DNA of 5,204 nt, from the NCBI GenBank assembly GCA_902496505.1, contig CABVBB010000201.1, positions 1 to 5,204 of the forward strand, written 5' to 3'. Positions 1-5,204 of the stretch are shown one piece after another. The DNA comes from an uncultured Peptococcaceae bacterium. GTDB taxonomy: Bacteria > Bacillota > Peptococcia > Peptococcales > Peptococcaceae. The stretch's first letter is position 1, and each line of letters starts with the position of its first letter. Position numbers and translations under genes: made by a program. The notes under the pieces were generated by a model that ran no database searches, was not told the DNA's origin, and was given only the letters and a program-made list of their open reading frames with translations.

Positions 1-761
1 ACGGTCTGGATGGTCTCCCGGCCGCGGAGGATATCGCCATGGCCGGGAATAAGGATATCCGGCGCCAGGCTGAGGAGTTTATCCAATGAGGCCACCCATT
101 TGCTCACGTCACGGTATTGGCTGCCTCTGATGGTGTAGAGATTAGGAAAAGACGCATAAAAATCATCGCCGCAGCACAAAATGCGCTCCTCGGGCAGCCA
201 GACAAACTGCGTATCATCCGTTTCTCCTGGCGCAGCGATGAGCACCAGATCCCTATCCGCTGCGTGCAGACGGTATTCCTCGCTCTCCATCAGCAGCGTC
301 GGCGCCAGCGGTTTGGGGCCGCCTTTGGCCGGCGTCAAGGGCCCGATGCCCAGACAGATGACCTCTTCCGGCGTCAGCCCCAGTCCCAGCTGCTTGGCCA
401 TGCGCCGCTTATCGGACGGCACCAGCAGTTCCAATTTGCCCAAGGGTTGACTGCCCTGCGCCGCATGAGCGATAATCTCTCCCGCATGAGCGCCCAAGAC
501 CGCCGCGCCGCCAGTATGGTCAGCGTGCGTATGGGTGTAGATGACCGTCTGCACAGGCACATCGATATAAGCCATCGCCTCCTGCCCATAGCCGTCTGAT
601 TCCAGCGCATCGATGAGCACTGCATCATCAACGCCCTGCAACAATATCGCATTGCTGCTGCCAAAATTGCGGAAGCAGCGGATACCTGGCACGACCTCTT
701 CTACGCGCATCTCAATGGGCGTGCTGGCATGCTGCCGCAGTTTTTCTTCTCCTGCATACAT
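1..761 (-). CDS. MBL-fold metallo-hydrolase, alkyl-sulfatase-like (3' end beyond window)
   Basis: The first 253 residues are visible; the C-terminus is cut by the left edge. The metal-binding motif THTHADHTGG lies at residues 76-85, with ligands H77, H79, D81 and H82. Later come PGETDDTQFVWLP (178-190), a CGDD segment near 197-200 that would supply an acidic ligand, FPNLYTIRG (205-213) followed by YRDVSKW, and PGHGD (239-243). The NLYTLRG-x-RD-x-W stretch and the late GH are typical of the SdsA1/BDS1 alkyl-sulfatase branch of the metallo-beta-lactamase superfamily, zinc enzymes that cleave sulfate esters. The protein has no signal peptide, so it is probably cytoplasmic. HxHxDH begins near residue 77, against about 169 in SdsA1 as I remember it, so this is a short form and the substrate is uncertain. 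The ATG at 761 has AAAGGA 11 bases upstream; an in-frame GTG at 770 sits too close to that site. The fold is secure, the sulfatase activity is not. Confidence 0.88.
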   Translation of the reverse strand, partial: MYAGEEKLRQHASTPIEMRVEEVVPGIRCFRNFGSSNAILLQGVDDAVLIDALESDGYGQEAMAYIDVPVQTVIYTHTHADHTGGAAVLGAHAGEIIAHAAQGSQPLGKLELLVPSDKRRMAKQLGLGLTPEEVICLGIGPLTPAKGGPKPLAPTLLMESEEYRLHAADRDLVLIAAPGETDDTQFVWLPEERILCCGDDFYASFPNLYTIRGSQYRDVSKWVASLDKLLSLAPDILIPGHGDILRGRETIQT

Positions 762-847
762 TTCGATCACGATCCTTTCATTTTCAAGACACCTAGGCCG
801 CTCACCGACGCTCTCCAAGGCACCGGCAGGCGGCCGTTTTCATATCC

Positions 848-853
848 ATTATA
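848..853 (-). promoter_or_regulatory. Candidate -10 box (TATAAT) for the MBL hydrolase gene
   Basis: A perfect TATAAT reads on the minus strand inside the 158-base gap between the nitroreductase and the MBL hydrolase. It would start transcription around 841, giving a leader of about 80 bases. At the usual 17-base spacing the -35 position reads TGGCGG, a poor match to TTGACA, so an activator may be needed or the match may be chance. Its place in the only sizeable gap before this gene supports the call. Confidence 0.4.
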
Positions 854-902
854 GAACATTCGTGCGACGCCCGCCAGCAAGTCTTCTTTGCATACTGTAA
901 TG

Positions 903-927
903 GGCTGTCCAATTTTGCTTTACAGCC
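903..927 (-). terminator. Weak inverted repeat at the nitroreductase 3' end
   Basis: GGCTGT (903-908) and ACAGCC (922-927) form a 6-bp stem around a 13-base loop and overlap the nitroreductase stop codon at 920-922. No T-run follows on the minus strand, so it is not a convincing intrinsic terminator. A second 6-bp stem, CTGTAA (895-900) with TTACAG (920-925), shares bases with the first, so only one can form at a time. The function is unproven. Confidence 0.2.
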
Positions 928-1729
928 ACTGCACGCTGAGCGGTCGGCGCGGCACGGTGCGCAGATAGTGGAGCGCCGGATGACCTACCGCCAACGCCAG
1001 GCAGGGCTCGAGATCCTCCGTCAGTCCCAGCGGCCGAAATAATTCCGGCTGGATGCGTCCCGCGCGGATAAATAATCCCACATAGCAGCTTCCCAGCCCC
1101 ATGGACTGCGCCACCAATTCCATGCGGGAGGCGGCGATATACGCATTAGCCCCTGGTTCGGCGGACAACGGCTTGTCCATGACCACGATGACCGCCGGTG
1201 CACCGTGAAACAGCCGATCCTCGTCCCGCAGAGAAGCTTCGTAGATCATCCGCAGGGTATCCATTTTAAACAGCGCCGTTTCGGGATGGTCCTTTTGCTT
1301 GGCCTCATAGAGGACCTTGGCCGCCTGGCGCACGACAGCCATCTTCTGCGTCTGGAGCACTGCGAAACGCATCGTTTGAAAATTGCCCACTGTAGGACTG
1401 TAGCGTGCCGCCGTCAAGATCTGCTCCAATTGCTCCCGCGTCACGGCCTCTTTGCTGAAATGGCGCATACTGCGTTTGAAACGAATCGCTCCCAAAAGTT
1501 TCTCCGTCTCCACCGACATGCGCGCCGGATCATACGCCTCCACCTGGCCCGCTTCATAGCCCGTCAGCGTCAGCGCCTCTCTGGGGCAGACGGCCAGACA
1601 ATGACCGCAGTCCAGACAAGGCCCCTCCGGCAGGATCACCCGCCCCTCTTCAAATCGTAAATAGCCGCTGTAGCAGGCCCGAGCGCACTGCCCGCAGCCT
1701 ATACAGCGCGAATCATCACATACCAGCAT
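920..1729 (-). CDS. Ferredoxin-nitroreductase fusion protein
   Basis: A complete 269-residue protein. Residues 1-50 are a 2[4Fe-4S] ferredoxin domain with two CxxCxxCxxxC sets: C9, C12, C15, C19 and C38, C41, C44, C48. The second set ends in the usual CP, the first does not. From about residue 82 comes an FMN nitroreductase domain: RSMRHF (86-91) matches the phosphate-binding RSxR, SPTVGN is at 111-116, MELVAQSMGLGSCYVG (203-218) is the family's conserved helix-turn, and the C-terminal LRTVPRRPL followed by a terminal WL is typical of ferredoxin-fused members. Such enzymes are cytoplasmic flavoproteins presumed to take electrons through the clusters to reduce nitro, quinone or similar compounds; the natural substrate cannot be read from the sequence. 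The ATG at 1729 is fixed by AAAGGAGGG nine bases upstream. The gene lies 51 bases after the 325-residue protein and has its own promoter candidate. Confidence 0.94.
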   Translation of the reverse strand: MLVCDDSRCIGCGQCARACYSGYLRFEEGRVILPEGPCLDCGHCLAVCPREALTLTGYEAGQVEAYDPARMSVETEKLLGAIRFKRSMRHFSKEAVTREQLEQILTAARYSPTVGNFQTMRFAVLQTQKMAVVRQAAKVLYEAKQKDHPETALFKMDTLRMIYEASLRDEDRLFHGAPAVIVVMDKPLSAEPGANAYIAASRMELVAQSMGLGSCYVGLFIRAGRIQPELFRPLGLTEDLEPCLALAVGHPALHYLRTVPRRPLSVQWL

Positions 1730-1737
1730 ACAAGATG

Positions 1738-1746
1738 CCCTCCTTT
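1738..1746 (-). promoter_or_regulatory. Strong ribosome binding site of the nitroreductase gene
   Basis: AAAGGAGGG on the minus strand is a near-complete match to the 16S anti-Shine-Dalgarno sequence. Measured from GGAGG there are nine bases to the ATG at 1729, which settles the start. Confidence 0.8.
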
Positions 1747-1762
1747 CTTTGCTCCTGCTTCG

Positions 1763-1771
1763 ATCATACCA
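1763..1771 (-). promoter_or_regulatory. Candidate extended -10 promoter before the nitroreductase gene
   Basis: The minus strand reads TGGTATGAT, an extended -10 (TG-N-TATGAT, five of six to TATAAT). The best -35 match, TTAAAT, is weak and only 15 bases upstream, but extended -10 promoters can dispense with it. Transcription would begin near 1756, with a leader of about 27 bases that includes the ribosome binding site. This suggests the nitroreductase can be expressed apart from the genes ahead of it. No terminator is visible between 1780 and 1730, so read-through is also possible. Confidence 0.4.
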
Positions 1772-1780
1772 CCCAGCGCT

Positions 1781-2758
1781 TCAATTTAACAGACCCAAAC
1801 GCCAGCCGATGGCCTCCAGGGCTTGCTGCGCCGGCCGGCCATAGACAGCCCTGGCTTGATCCCGCGCACGCCCGAACGCTTCGCGGCTGATGGCGGAAGG
1901 CATAGCCCGCAGCCGCTGCCACAACGACAAATAGCGTTCATCAAAAACTGCGGCCAAATGCGCGGCAAACTGCGCCCGCAGCTCCTGCACCGTGCAGTCG
2001 TAACCATACCAATAGGTCTTGCTGAATACCGGCGTCATGATCACCTGCTGGTGCTGCCACGCCTGGCGGTGCTGATAGATGACCTCACGGCAGACATTGA
2101 TATCCTGAGCCCGGCTGCCGTCCGGCTTGAAATAAACGAAGCCATAGAACGTCTTGCTGAAACGATCCTTTTGCCGGCTGTCATCGGCCATTTCGCCCCG
2201 CGTCCGTTCCAGCCAGCGGCGCAGCTCACGATACGTAAGCTCTGTGACGTTTTTCTTATGATAAGCCAGATCCAAAAGCCCTTCGAATAATTGCAGCTGC
2301 TCTTCGTCAAAAACGCCCTCCAGCGACTGCCGCAGCGCCCACAGATCACTTTCCGCCCGATCATTGGGCGCCGTATCCATAAGCGCCGCCGCCAGCTGGA
2401 AATACCCCAGCGGATACATCTCTGCCAATTCTCTGGCCAAACGTTTCTTCACTGCCCGGCCCACAACCTCTGCGCAGCCCGCTGGCACGACCACCGACAT
2501 GGTCAGCTGGCTGAGCGGTGTCGGAAACACGCCGGCGTGCGCTGCTGACTGCACAAAATCGGCGATCTTGGCCTCGTCGCTGCTCACCATGTAGCGCCGT
2601 TTTCCTTCCTCATAAAAAGCTGTGCCGTACACGGTGAATTCCTGCGCAAAGCAGCCCATTTCCACCATGGCGCCCGCTGTCTGTGCGGCCACCAGATTGG
2701 CATCCTTGGGGCGATTGGCCTGGGCCACCTGTCTAAAAGTATCCAACCGTACTGTCAT
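1781..2758 (-). CDS. Uncharacterised 325-residue protein coupled to the ABC ATPase
   Basis: I do not recognise the family. The protein looks soluble: no signal peptide and no membrane-length hydrophobic run. The N-terminal part (about 1-130) looks mixed alpha/beta, with FTVYGTAFYEEGKRRYMV (41-58) and a hydrophobic strand LTMSVVVPAG (85-94). The middle (about 134-200) is charged and probably helical (SLEGVFDEEQLQLFEGLLDLAY, split around 145-166; RELRRWLERTRGEM, 177-190). The C-terminal third begins with an aromatic stretch, FYGFVYFKPDGS (204-215), includes FSKTYWYGYDC (245-255), and ends in Arg- and Ala-rich helices. Cysteines are few and scattered, so no metal site is evident. The ATG overlaps the stop of the preceding ATPase gene (ATGA), and an excellent AAGGAGGT lies nine bases upstream inside that gene, so the two are translationally coupled and probably made in related amounts. 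A role alongside the ATPase, as partner or accessory, is inference from this arrangement. Confidence 0.9.
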   Translation of the reverse strand: MTVRLDTFRQVAQANRPKDANLVAAQTAGAMVEMGCFAQEFTVYGTAFYEEGKRRYMVSSDEAKIADFVQSAAHAGVFPTPLSQLTMSVVVPAGCAEVVGRAVKKRLARELAEMYPLGYFQLAAALMDTAPNDRAESDLWALRQSLEGVFDEEQLQLFEGLLDLAYHKKNVTELTYRELRRWLERTRGEMADDSRQKDRFSKTFYGFVYFKPDGSRAQDINVCREVIYQHRQAWQHQQVIMTPVFSKTYWYGYDCTVQELRAQFAAHLAAVFDERYLSLWQRLRAMPSAISREAFGRARDQARAVYGRPAQQALEAIGWRLGLLN

Positions 2759-3579
2759 CCGTTCTGCACCTCCTTGACCAGATCCCTCAGCCGCGAATGG
2801 ACTTCTGCTGATACCTGCACCCGCCCGCGGCCATCCCGCTGCACCGCTACCGGATGATCGAGAAAATCGCTAAGCCGCTCCTGGGTGAATAATTCTTCCG
2901 TGCGGCCTTGGGCATAAACGCGGCCATTTTTTAAGAGCAGGGTGTGCTGGAAAATATCCAAGATCTCCTCTGTATAGTGGGTGACATAGATCACCGTGAT
3001 GTCCGTGTTGGCTGCCAATTCCTGCACCATGCCCAAGACATATTCCCGAGCGATGACGTCCAATCCAGAGCACGGCTCATCCAAGATCAAAATGTCCGGA
3101 GACGCCAAGAGCGCCCGCGCCAGCAAAACATTCTGCCGCTCGCCCTTAGAGAGCAGGCCGAAGGGATGATTGATCCGCTCGGCCAGACGCAGCTCGCTCA
3201 AAAGCGCCTTGGCCCGCTTGATATCCTGGGCAGTGATAGTCTCATCCAGCCCGAAACCGCCGGTCTTGCCCGAGAGCACGATCGAAAGCGCTGATTCCTT
3301 GTGATAATACTGGTCAAAAAACGAACTGCTCACCCAGCCGATGCGCCGTCGGTGCGCCAGGACATTCTCCGCGCTGTACGCTTCGCCAAAGACCCGCAGC
3401 ACCCCGCCCGTCGGCTGCTTGAAGCCCGCAATGGTCGACAAAAGCGTCGTCTTGCCGCAGCCATTCATGCCGAATACACACCAGTGCTCCCCCTGGGCCA
3501 CCCGCCAGGAAATATCCCCGATCAAATAACGCTGACCCGTTCGACAGCAGAGTTTTTCTGTTTCTATGATCACACTCAT
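2755..3579 (-). CDS. Stand-alone ABC ATPase, ModF/YlmA type
   Basis: A complete 274-residue single nucleotide-binding domain. Walker A is GMNGCGKTT (37-45), the signature is LSKGERQ (143-149, in place of LSGGQ), Walker B is ILILDEP (163-169), the D-loop is SGLD (171-174), and the switch histidine H201 sits in YVTHYTEEI. The usual Q-loop glutamine after WV is replaced by SSS (84-86), with a glutamine only at Q90. Wording such as LDEPCSGLD, THYTEEI and LLLKNGRVYAQG resembles the ModF/YlmA group (COG1119), whose members often occur without a permease. A C-terminal tail of roughly 30 residues follows the core. No transmembrane partner or binding protein lies beside it. It starts 18 bases after the zinc-ribbon gene, with a G-rich GGGGGGAG about five bases before its ATG, and overlaps the next gene by ATGA. 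ATP binding and hydrolysis are secure. Transport, and any link to molybdate, is not supported here. Confidence 0.95.
   Translation of the reverse strand: MSVIIETEKLCCRTGQRYLIGDISWRVAQGEHWCVFGMNGCGKTTLLSTIAGFKQPTGGVLRVFGEAYSAENVLAHRRRIGWVSSSFFDQYYHKESALSIVLSGKTGGFGLDETITAQDIKRAKALLSELRLAERINHPFGLLSKGERQNVLLARALLASPDILILDEPCSGLDVIAREYVLGMVQELAANTDITVIYVTHYTEEILDIFQHTLLLKNGRVYAQGRTEELFTQERLSDFLDHPVAVQRDGRGRVQVSAEVHSRLRDLVKEVQNG
2768..2775 (-). promoter_or_regulatory. Ribosome binding site of the 325-residue protein, inside the ATPase gene
   Basis: AAGGAGGT on the minus strand is an essentially perfect Shine-Dalgarno sequence, nine bases before the ATG at 2758. It is formed by codons for the last residues of the ATPase (KEV of KEVQNG). 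It fixes the start and supports initiation at the ATGA overlap. Confidence 0.85.
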
Positions 3580-3597
3580 CCTCTCTCCCCCCTTCGC

Positions 3598-4071
3598 TCA
3601 CATGCCCAGATCAAAACGCACTTCCTGCAAAGTGTCCCAGTCGATCTCCTCAGTCTCCGCCAGATCCTCATCTCCCAGCACCACACATTCCCCCAGCGTG
3701 CTGGTATCCAGCTTAGGCGGCACCACAAAACCCTCCCGCGCCAAAAAACCCAAGTTCTGATTCTCCCAAGCCATGATCTCACACACTTTCGCAATATTCA
3801 TCTGCCGCGTCTGCTCATTGTCATCCAACTCCGGATAATAATTGAACCCCATCTCCTCCACAAAATACCGCGCCGACGCATAAATTTCCCGCTCCACGCC
3901 AAATTCAATGCGCCCGCAATGCTCGCAAAAGATCTCCACCCGCGCATCCTCATAATCACTGAATATGATCCGCCGCAAATAAAGCCCCTGCCCGCAAAAC
4001 TTGCACACACACCGCTGCACCCGCTGCCGCAGCATCTCCAAGCGGCTCGCCGATTGATACCCAATATCCAT
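3598..4071 (-). CDS. Small zinc-ribbon protein of unknown function
   Basis: A 157-residue protein with two CxxC knuckles, C23-C26 (CKFCG) and C49-C52 (CEHCG), spaced as in zinc ribbons; C21 is an extra cysteine beside the first. After the ribbon comes an aromatic stretch with FVEEMGFNYYPELDD (70-84) and a strongly acidic tail (GDEDLAETEEIDWD, 133-146). I do not recognise the family; a nucleic-acid or protein-binding role is the usual guess for such ribbons. I chose the ATG at 4071 because GGGAGGG lies six bases upstream. A longer reading from a TTG at 4134 would add 21 residues resembling a membrane anchor (SLLALCFILFLLGGSV), but it has no ribosome binding site and would begin within a few bases of the predicted transcript start. 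It is the first gene of the run into the ABC ATPase, 18 bases away. Confidence 0.85.
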   Translation of the reverse strand: MDIGYQSASRLEMLRQRVQRCVCKFCGQGLYLRRIIFSDYEDARVEIFCEHCGRIEFGVEREIYASARYFVEEMGFNYYPELDDNEQTRQMNIAKVCEIMAWENQNLGFLAREGFVVPPKLDTSTLGECVVLGDEDLAETEEIDWDTLQEVRFDLGM

Positions 4072-4075
4072 AACT

Positions 4076-4084
4076 GACCCTCCC
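4076..4084 (-). promoter_or_regulatory. Ribosome binding site that decides the zinc-ribbon gene start
   Basis: The minus strand reads TTGGGAGGG, then TCAGTT, then ATG at 4071. This G-rich Shine-Dalgarno core at ideal spacing favours the ATG over the upstream TTG at 4134, which has none. Confidence 0.65.
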
Positions 4085-4145
4085 AAAAGAAAAAGAATAA
4101 AACAAAGCGCCAGCAAACTCCACACCAGCGCCAAAAGTAAATCAA

Positions 4146-4173
4146 AGTATGAGATCTTTTATCATTTTATCAA
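4146..4173 (-). promoter_or_regulatory. Candidate promoter of the zinc-ribbon/ATPase transcription unit
   Basis: On the minus strand a -35 TTGATA (4168-4173, five of six to TTGACA) is followed after 16 bases by a -10 CATACT (4146-4151, four of six to TATAAT). Transcription would start near 4139, leaving a leader of about 68 bases before the ATG at 4071. The -10 is mediocre, but the position between the putative terminator and the first gene is right. TAAAAT at 4165-4170 is an alternative -10, though it lacks a well-placed -35. Confidence 0.4.
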
Positions 4174-4178
4174 AATGA
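4162..4178. promoter_or_regulatory. AT-rich palindrome over the promoter, possible operator
   Basis: TCATTTT-ATC-AAAATGA is a perfect 7-bp inverted repeat with a 3-base centre. It covers the candidate -35 box of the downstream unit. The tandem TTTTATC copies at 4157-4163 and 4165-4171 overlap it. The geometry suits a dimeric regulator, but it could also be a small hairpin, and no regulator gene is in the window. I could not match it to a known operator such as a Fur box. Confidence 0.3.
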
Positions 4179-4179
4179 A

Positions 4180-4283
4180 AGAAAAATGTGGCCAAGCCCT
4201 CGAATCGTGTGCTCACTAGCCCTACGAAAGTTTCACTTCGTTCACCAAAGCAGCAAATAAACCGCGCTGAGCCACATTTTTCT
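4180..4283. repeat. 104-bp element with 13-bp perfect inverted ends; possible terminator or miniature repeat
   Basis: AGAAAAATGTGGC (4180-4192) is the exact reverse complement of GCCACATTTTTCT (4271-4283). The 78-base centre contains a smaller hairpin, ACGAAAG/CTTCGT (4224-4241, five to six pairs). On the minus strand the structure lies just after the permease stop and its 3' arm ends GCCACATTTTTCT, so a stem with an A-tract/T-tract could terminate the permease transcript. The loop is far longer than in ordinary terminators, and the inverted-end layout also fits a dispersed miniature element or a structured RNA. No target-site duplication is evident. Confidence 0.5.
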
Positions 4284-4300
4284 CACTTCCCGCAGGTGAG
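4282..4300. repeat. Small hairpin next to the 104-bp element
   Basis: CTCAC (4282-4286) pairs with GTGAG (4296-4300) around a nine-base loop. It overlaps the outer edge of the large inverted repeat by two bases, so on the minus strand it would fold first, just after the permease stop. The stem is short and has no T-run of its own. A direct repeat CAAAGCAGC (4246-4254 and 4305-4313) brackets this stretch. Both may be chance. Confidence 0.2.
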
Positions 4301-4349
4301 GGAGCAAAGCAGCCATCCAACCGCCATACGCTTTCCTCGCTGCCCTTAT

Positions 4350-5204
4350 TCAGCCGAACAAGAGCCGCCCGATCGGTACGCCGACAAACCCGACCACGCA
4401 GGCCAAAACGAACTCTGCCAAAATGGCGTACTTATACACCAGTCCTGCGGTCAGCCATTCCTCATTGCCGTGCAGCAGTGCGCCCAAGACCGAACCAGCC
4501 GGCATGACCACGCCCTGTAAAAGGATGATGGCAAAGAGCGAGGCCATGAGCAGCGGATTGCCGCCATTGACCACCAAGAAAGTCATGCTGATAGGTACCA
4601 AAAGGGTGATGGTCACCACGTTGTTGATACAATTGGTGATGATGCAGCCGATGAAGACCATGAGCACCATGAAGACAAAAGCGCTGCGGCCAGCCAGAAG
4701 CGGCTTGACGATATTGACCAAAAGGGTAGCGATACCCGTCGCATCACTGGCGATAAAGCTGGAAATGGTCAGCGCGGCCAAGAGCAGGAAATACAGTCCC
4801 CAAGGCACGCCTCTGATCATGCCTTCGGCGAAATCCATCAGATTGTCGCCGCTAGCGGCATAAGTCAAGGTCATGGCCACCATGATCAGGATAAAGGTGC
4901 CGTTGACGCCCAGATTGGTCAGCACTTGGGTGATGGCCCAGGTATTTGGCAGCATGTTGGGCAAGATCATCATAGCGCAGAGGATGACGATGTAGACGGC
5001 CATGATCTTCTGCATCTTGTTCATCTTGAGCTCATCAGCTTTGATCAAGCCCTCAACTACATGATAATCCACCTTAGGCCGCACGATATATTTGAAGAAA
5101 CCGACCATGACCGGCAGCAGCACCACATTGAGGATGACCATCAACGAGCAGTAAGCCGCATAATTCATCTTCAAGCTGCCGTCAATGGCGTACAGCACGC
5201 CCAG
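4350..5204 (-). CDS. Anion permease, SLC13/ArsB-like (5' end beyond window)
   Basis: The last 284 residues are visible, ending in GRLLFG and a TGA. The frame stays open to the right edge, so the true start is outside; a GTG at 5198 is only an internal valine. The protein is strongly hydrophobic, with about seven to nine membrane segments (for example near 17-40, 66-84, 102-116, 135-152, 174-190, 196-212, 218-234, 254-278) and a charged loop at 42-66. The stretch FIASDATGIATLL (150-162) and TNCINNVVTITLLVPI (190-205) resemble the re-entrant Asn/Thr-rich substrate and sodium sites of SLC13 and related ion transporters; VVMPAGSVLGALLHG (232-246) follows. If members are 430-500 residues, roughly 60 percent is seen. 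It probably carries a carboxylate or inorganic anion across the cytoplasmic membrane, likely with sodium. The exact family and substrate are uncertain; an NhaD- or YfcC-like antiporter or carrier is an alternative. Confidence 0.85.
   Translation of the reverse strand: MGVLYAIDGSLKMNYAAYCSLMVILNVVLLPVMVGFFKYIVRPKVDYHVVEGLIKADELKMNKMQKIMAVYIVILCAMMILPNMLPNTWAITQVLTNLGVNGTFILIMVAMTLTYAASGDNLMDFAEGMIRGVPWGLYFLLLAALTISSFIASDATGIATLLVNIVKPLLAGRSAFVFMVLMVFIGCIITNCINNVVTITLLVPISMTFLVVNGGNPLLMASLFAIILLQGVVMPAGSVLGALLHGNEEWLTAGLVYKYAILAEFVLACVVGFVGVPIGRLLFG

Noticed and set aside
117..599. 160-codon plus-strand open frame
   Set aside because: It lies antisense to the MBL hydrolase, whose catalytic motif reads clearly on the minus strand; the plus-strand product is Arg/Gln-rich and featureless.
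374..664. 96-codon minus-strand frame inside the MBL hydrolase
   Set aside because: It overlaps the real gene in another frame and lacks the HxHxDH motif; Met/Arg-rich composition indicates a shadow.
762..919. Possible short leader peptide (15 codons, minus strand) after the TATAAT
   Set aside because: The ATG would lie at or before the predicted transcript start and has no ribosome binding site; nothing suggests attenuation by this frame.
1205..1660. 151-codon plus-strand open frame
   Set aside because: It is antisense to the ferredoxin-nitroreductase, which is unambiguous.
3301..4077. 258-codon plus-strand open frame across the ATPase and zinc-ribbon genes
   Set aside because: It is antisense to two well-supported genes, its translation is rich in Arg, His and Pro with no domain, and I see no convincing ribosome binding site. 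It is the usual shadow of GC-biased minus-strand coding.
4141..4349. tRNA, CRISPR array or transposase remnant in the largest gap
   Set aside because: No cloverleaf, no regularly spaced repeats, and no transposase motif. Only the single inverted-end element described above is present.
4188..4520. Plus-strand open frame running from the intergenic gap into the permease gene
   Set aside because: No ribosome binding site, low-complexity composition, and it crosses both the inverted repeat and the antisense of the permease.

Overview
The window looks like ordinary chromosomal DNA from a low-oxygen-adapted Bacillota-type bacterium. The supporting signs are strong AAGGAGG-type ribosome binding sites, tight same-strand gene packing, a ferredoxin-nitroreductase fusion and moderately GC-rich coding DNA. 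A Negativicutes-like host is my guess from overall gene style; no ribosomal RNA or marker gene here confirms it. All six genes I can support lie on the minus strand, so transcription runs from high to low coordinates.

In transcription order: (1) 5204-4350 is the C-terminal part of a multi-spanning anion permease resembling the SLC13/ArsB-type families; its beginning lies beyond the right edge. (2) 4349-4072 is non-coding. It holds a 13-bp perfect inverted repeat enclosing a folded 78-bp centre, then an AT-rich palindrome lying over a plausible promoter. (3) 4071-3598 is a small zinc-ribbon protein of unknown function. (4) 3579-2755 is a stand-alone ABC ATPase of the ModF/YlmA type. (5) 2758-1781 is a 325-residue protein of unknown function whose ATG overlaps the ATPase stop codon (ATGA). 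(6) 1729-920 is a two-cluster ferredoxin domain fused to an FMN nitroreductase, with its own extended -10 promoter candidate. (7) 919-762 is a non-coding gap with a perfect TATAAT. (8) 761-1 is a metallo-beta-lactamase-fold hydrolase with alkyl-sulfatase-like (SdsA1/BDS1) motifs, cut by the left edge.

The three central genes (zinc ribbon, ATPase, 325-residue protein) look like one transcription unit with translational coupling between the last two. No membrane permease or binding protein accompanies the ATPase, so the unit need not be a transporter. It is the best candidate here for an undescribed functional module, but nothing in the sequence says what it does. The nitroreductase may be co-transcribed with it, separately transcribed, or both. 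The permease and the hydrolase at the two ends appear to be independent neighbours.
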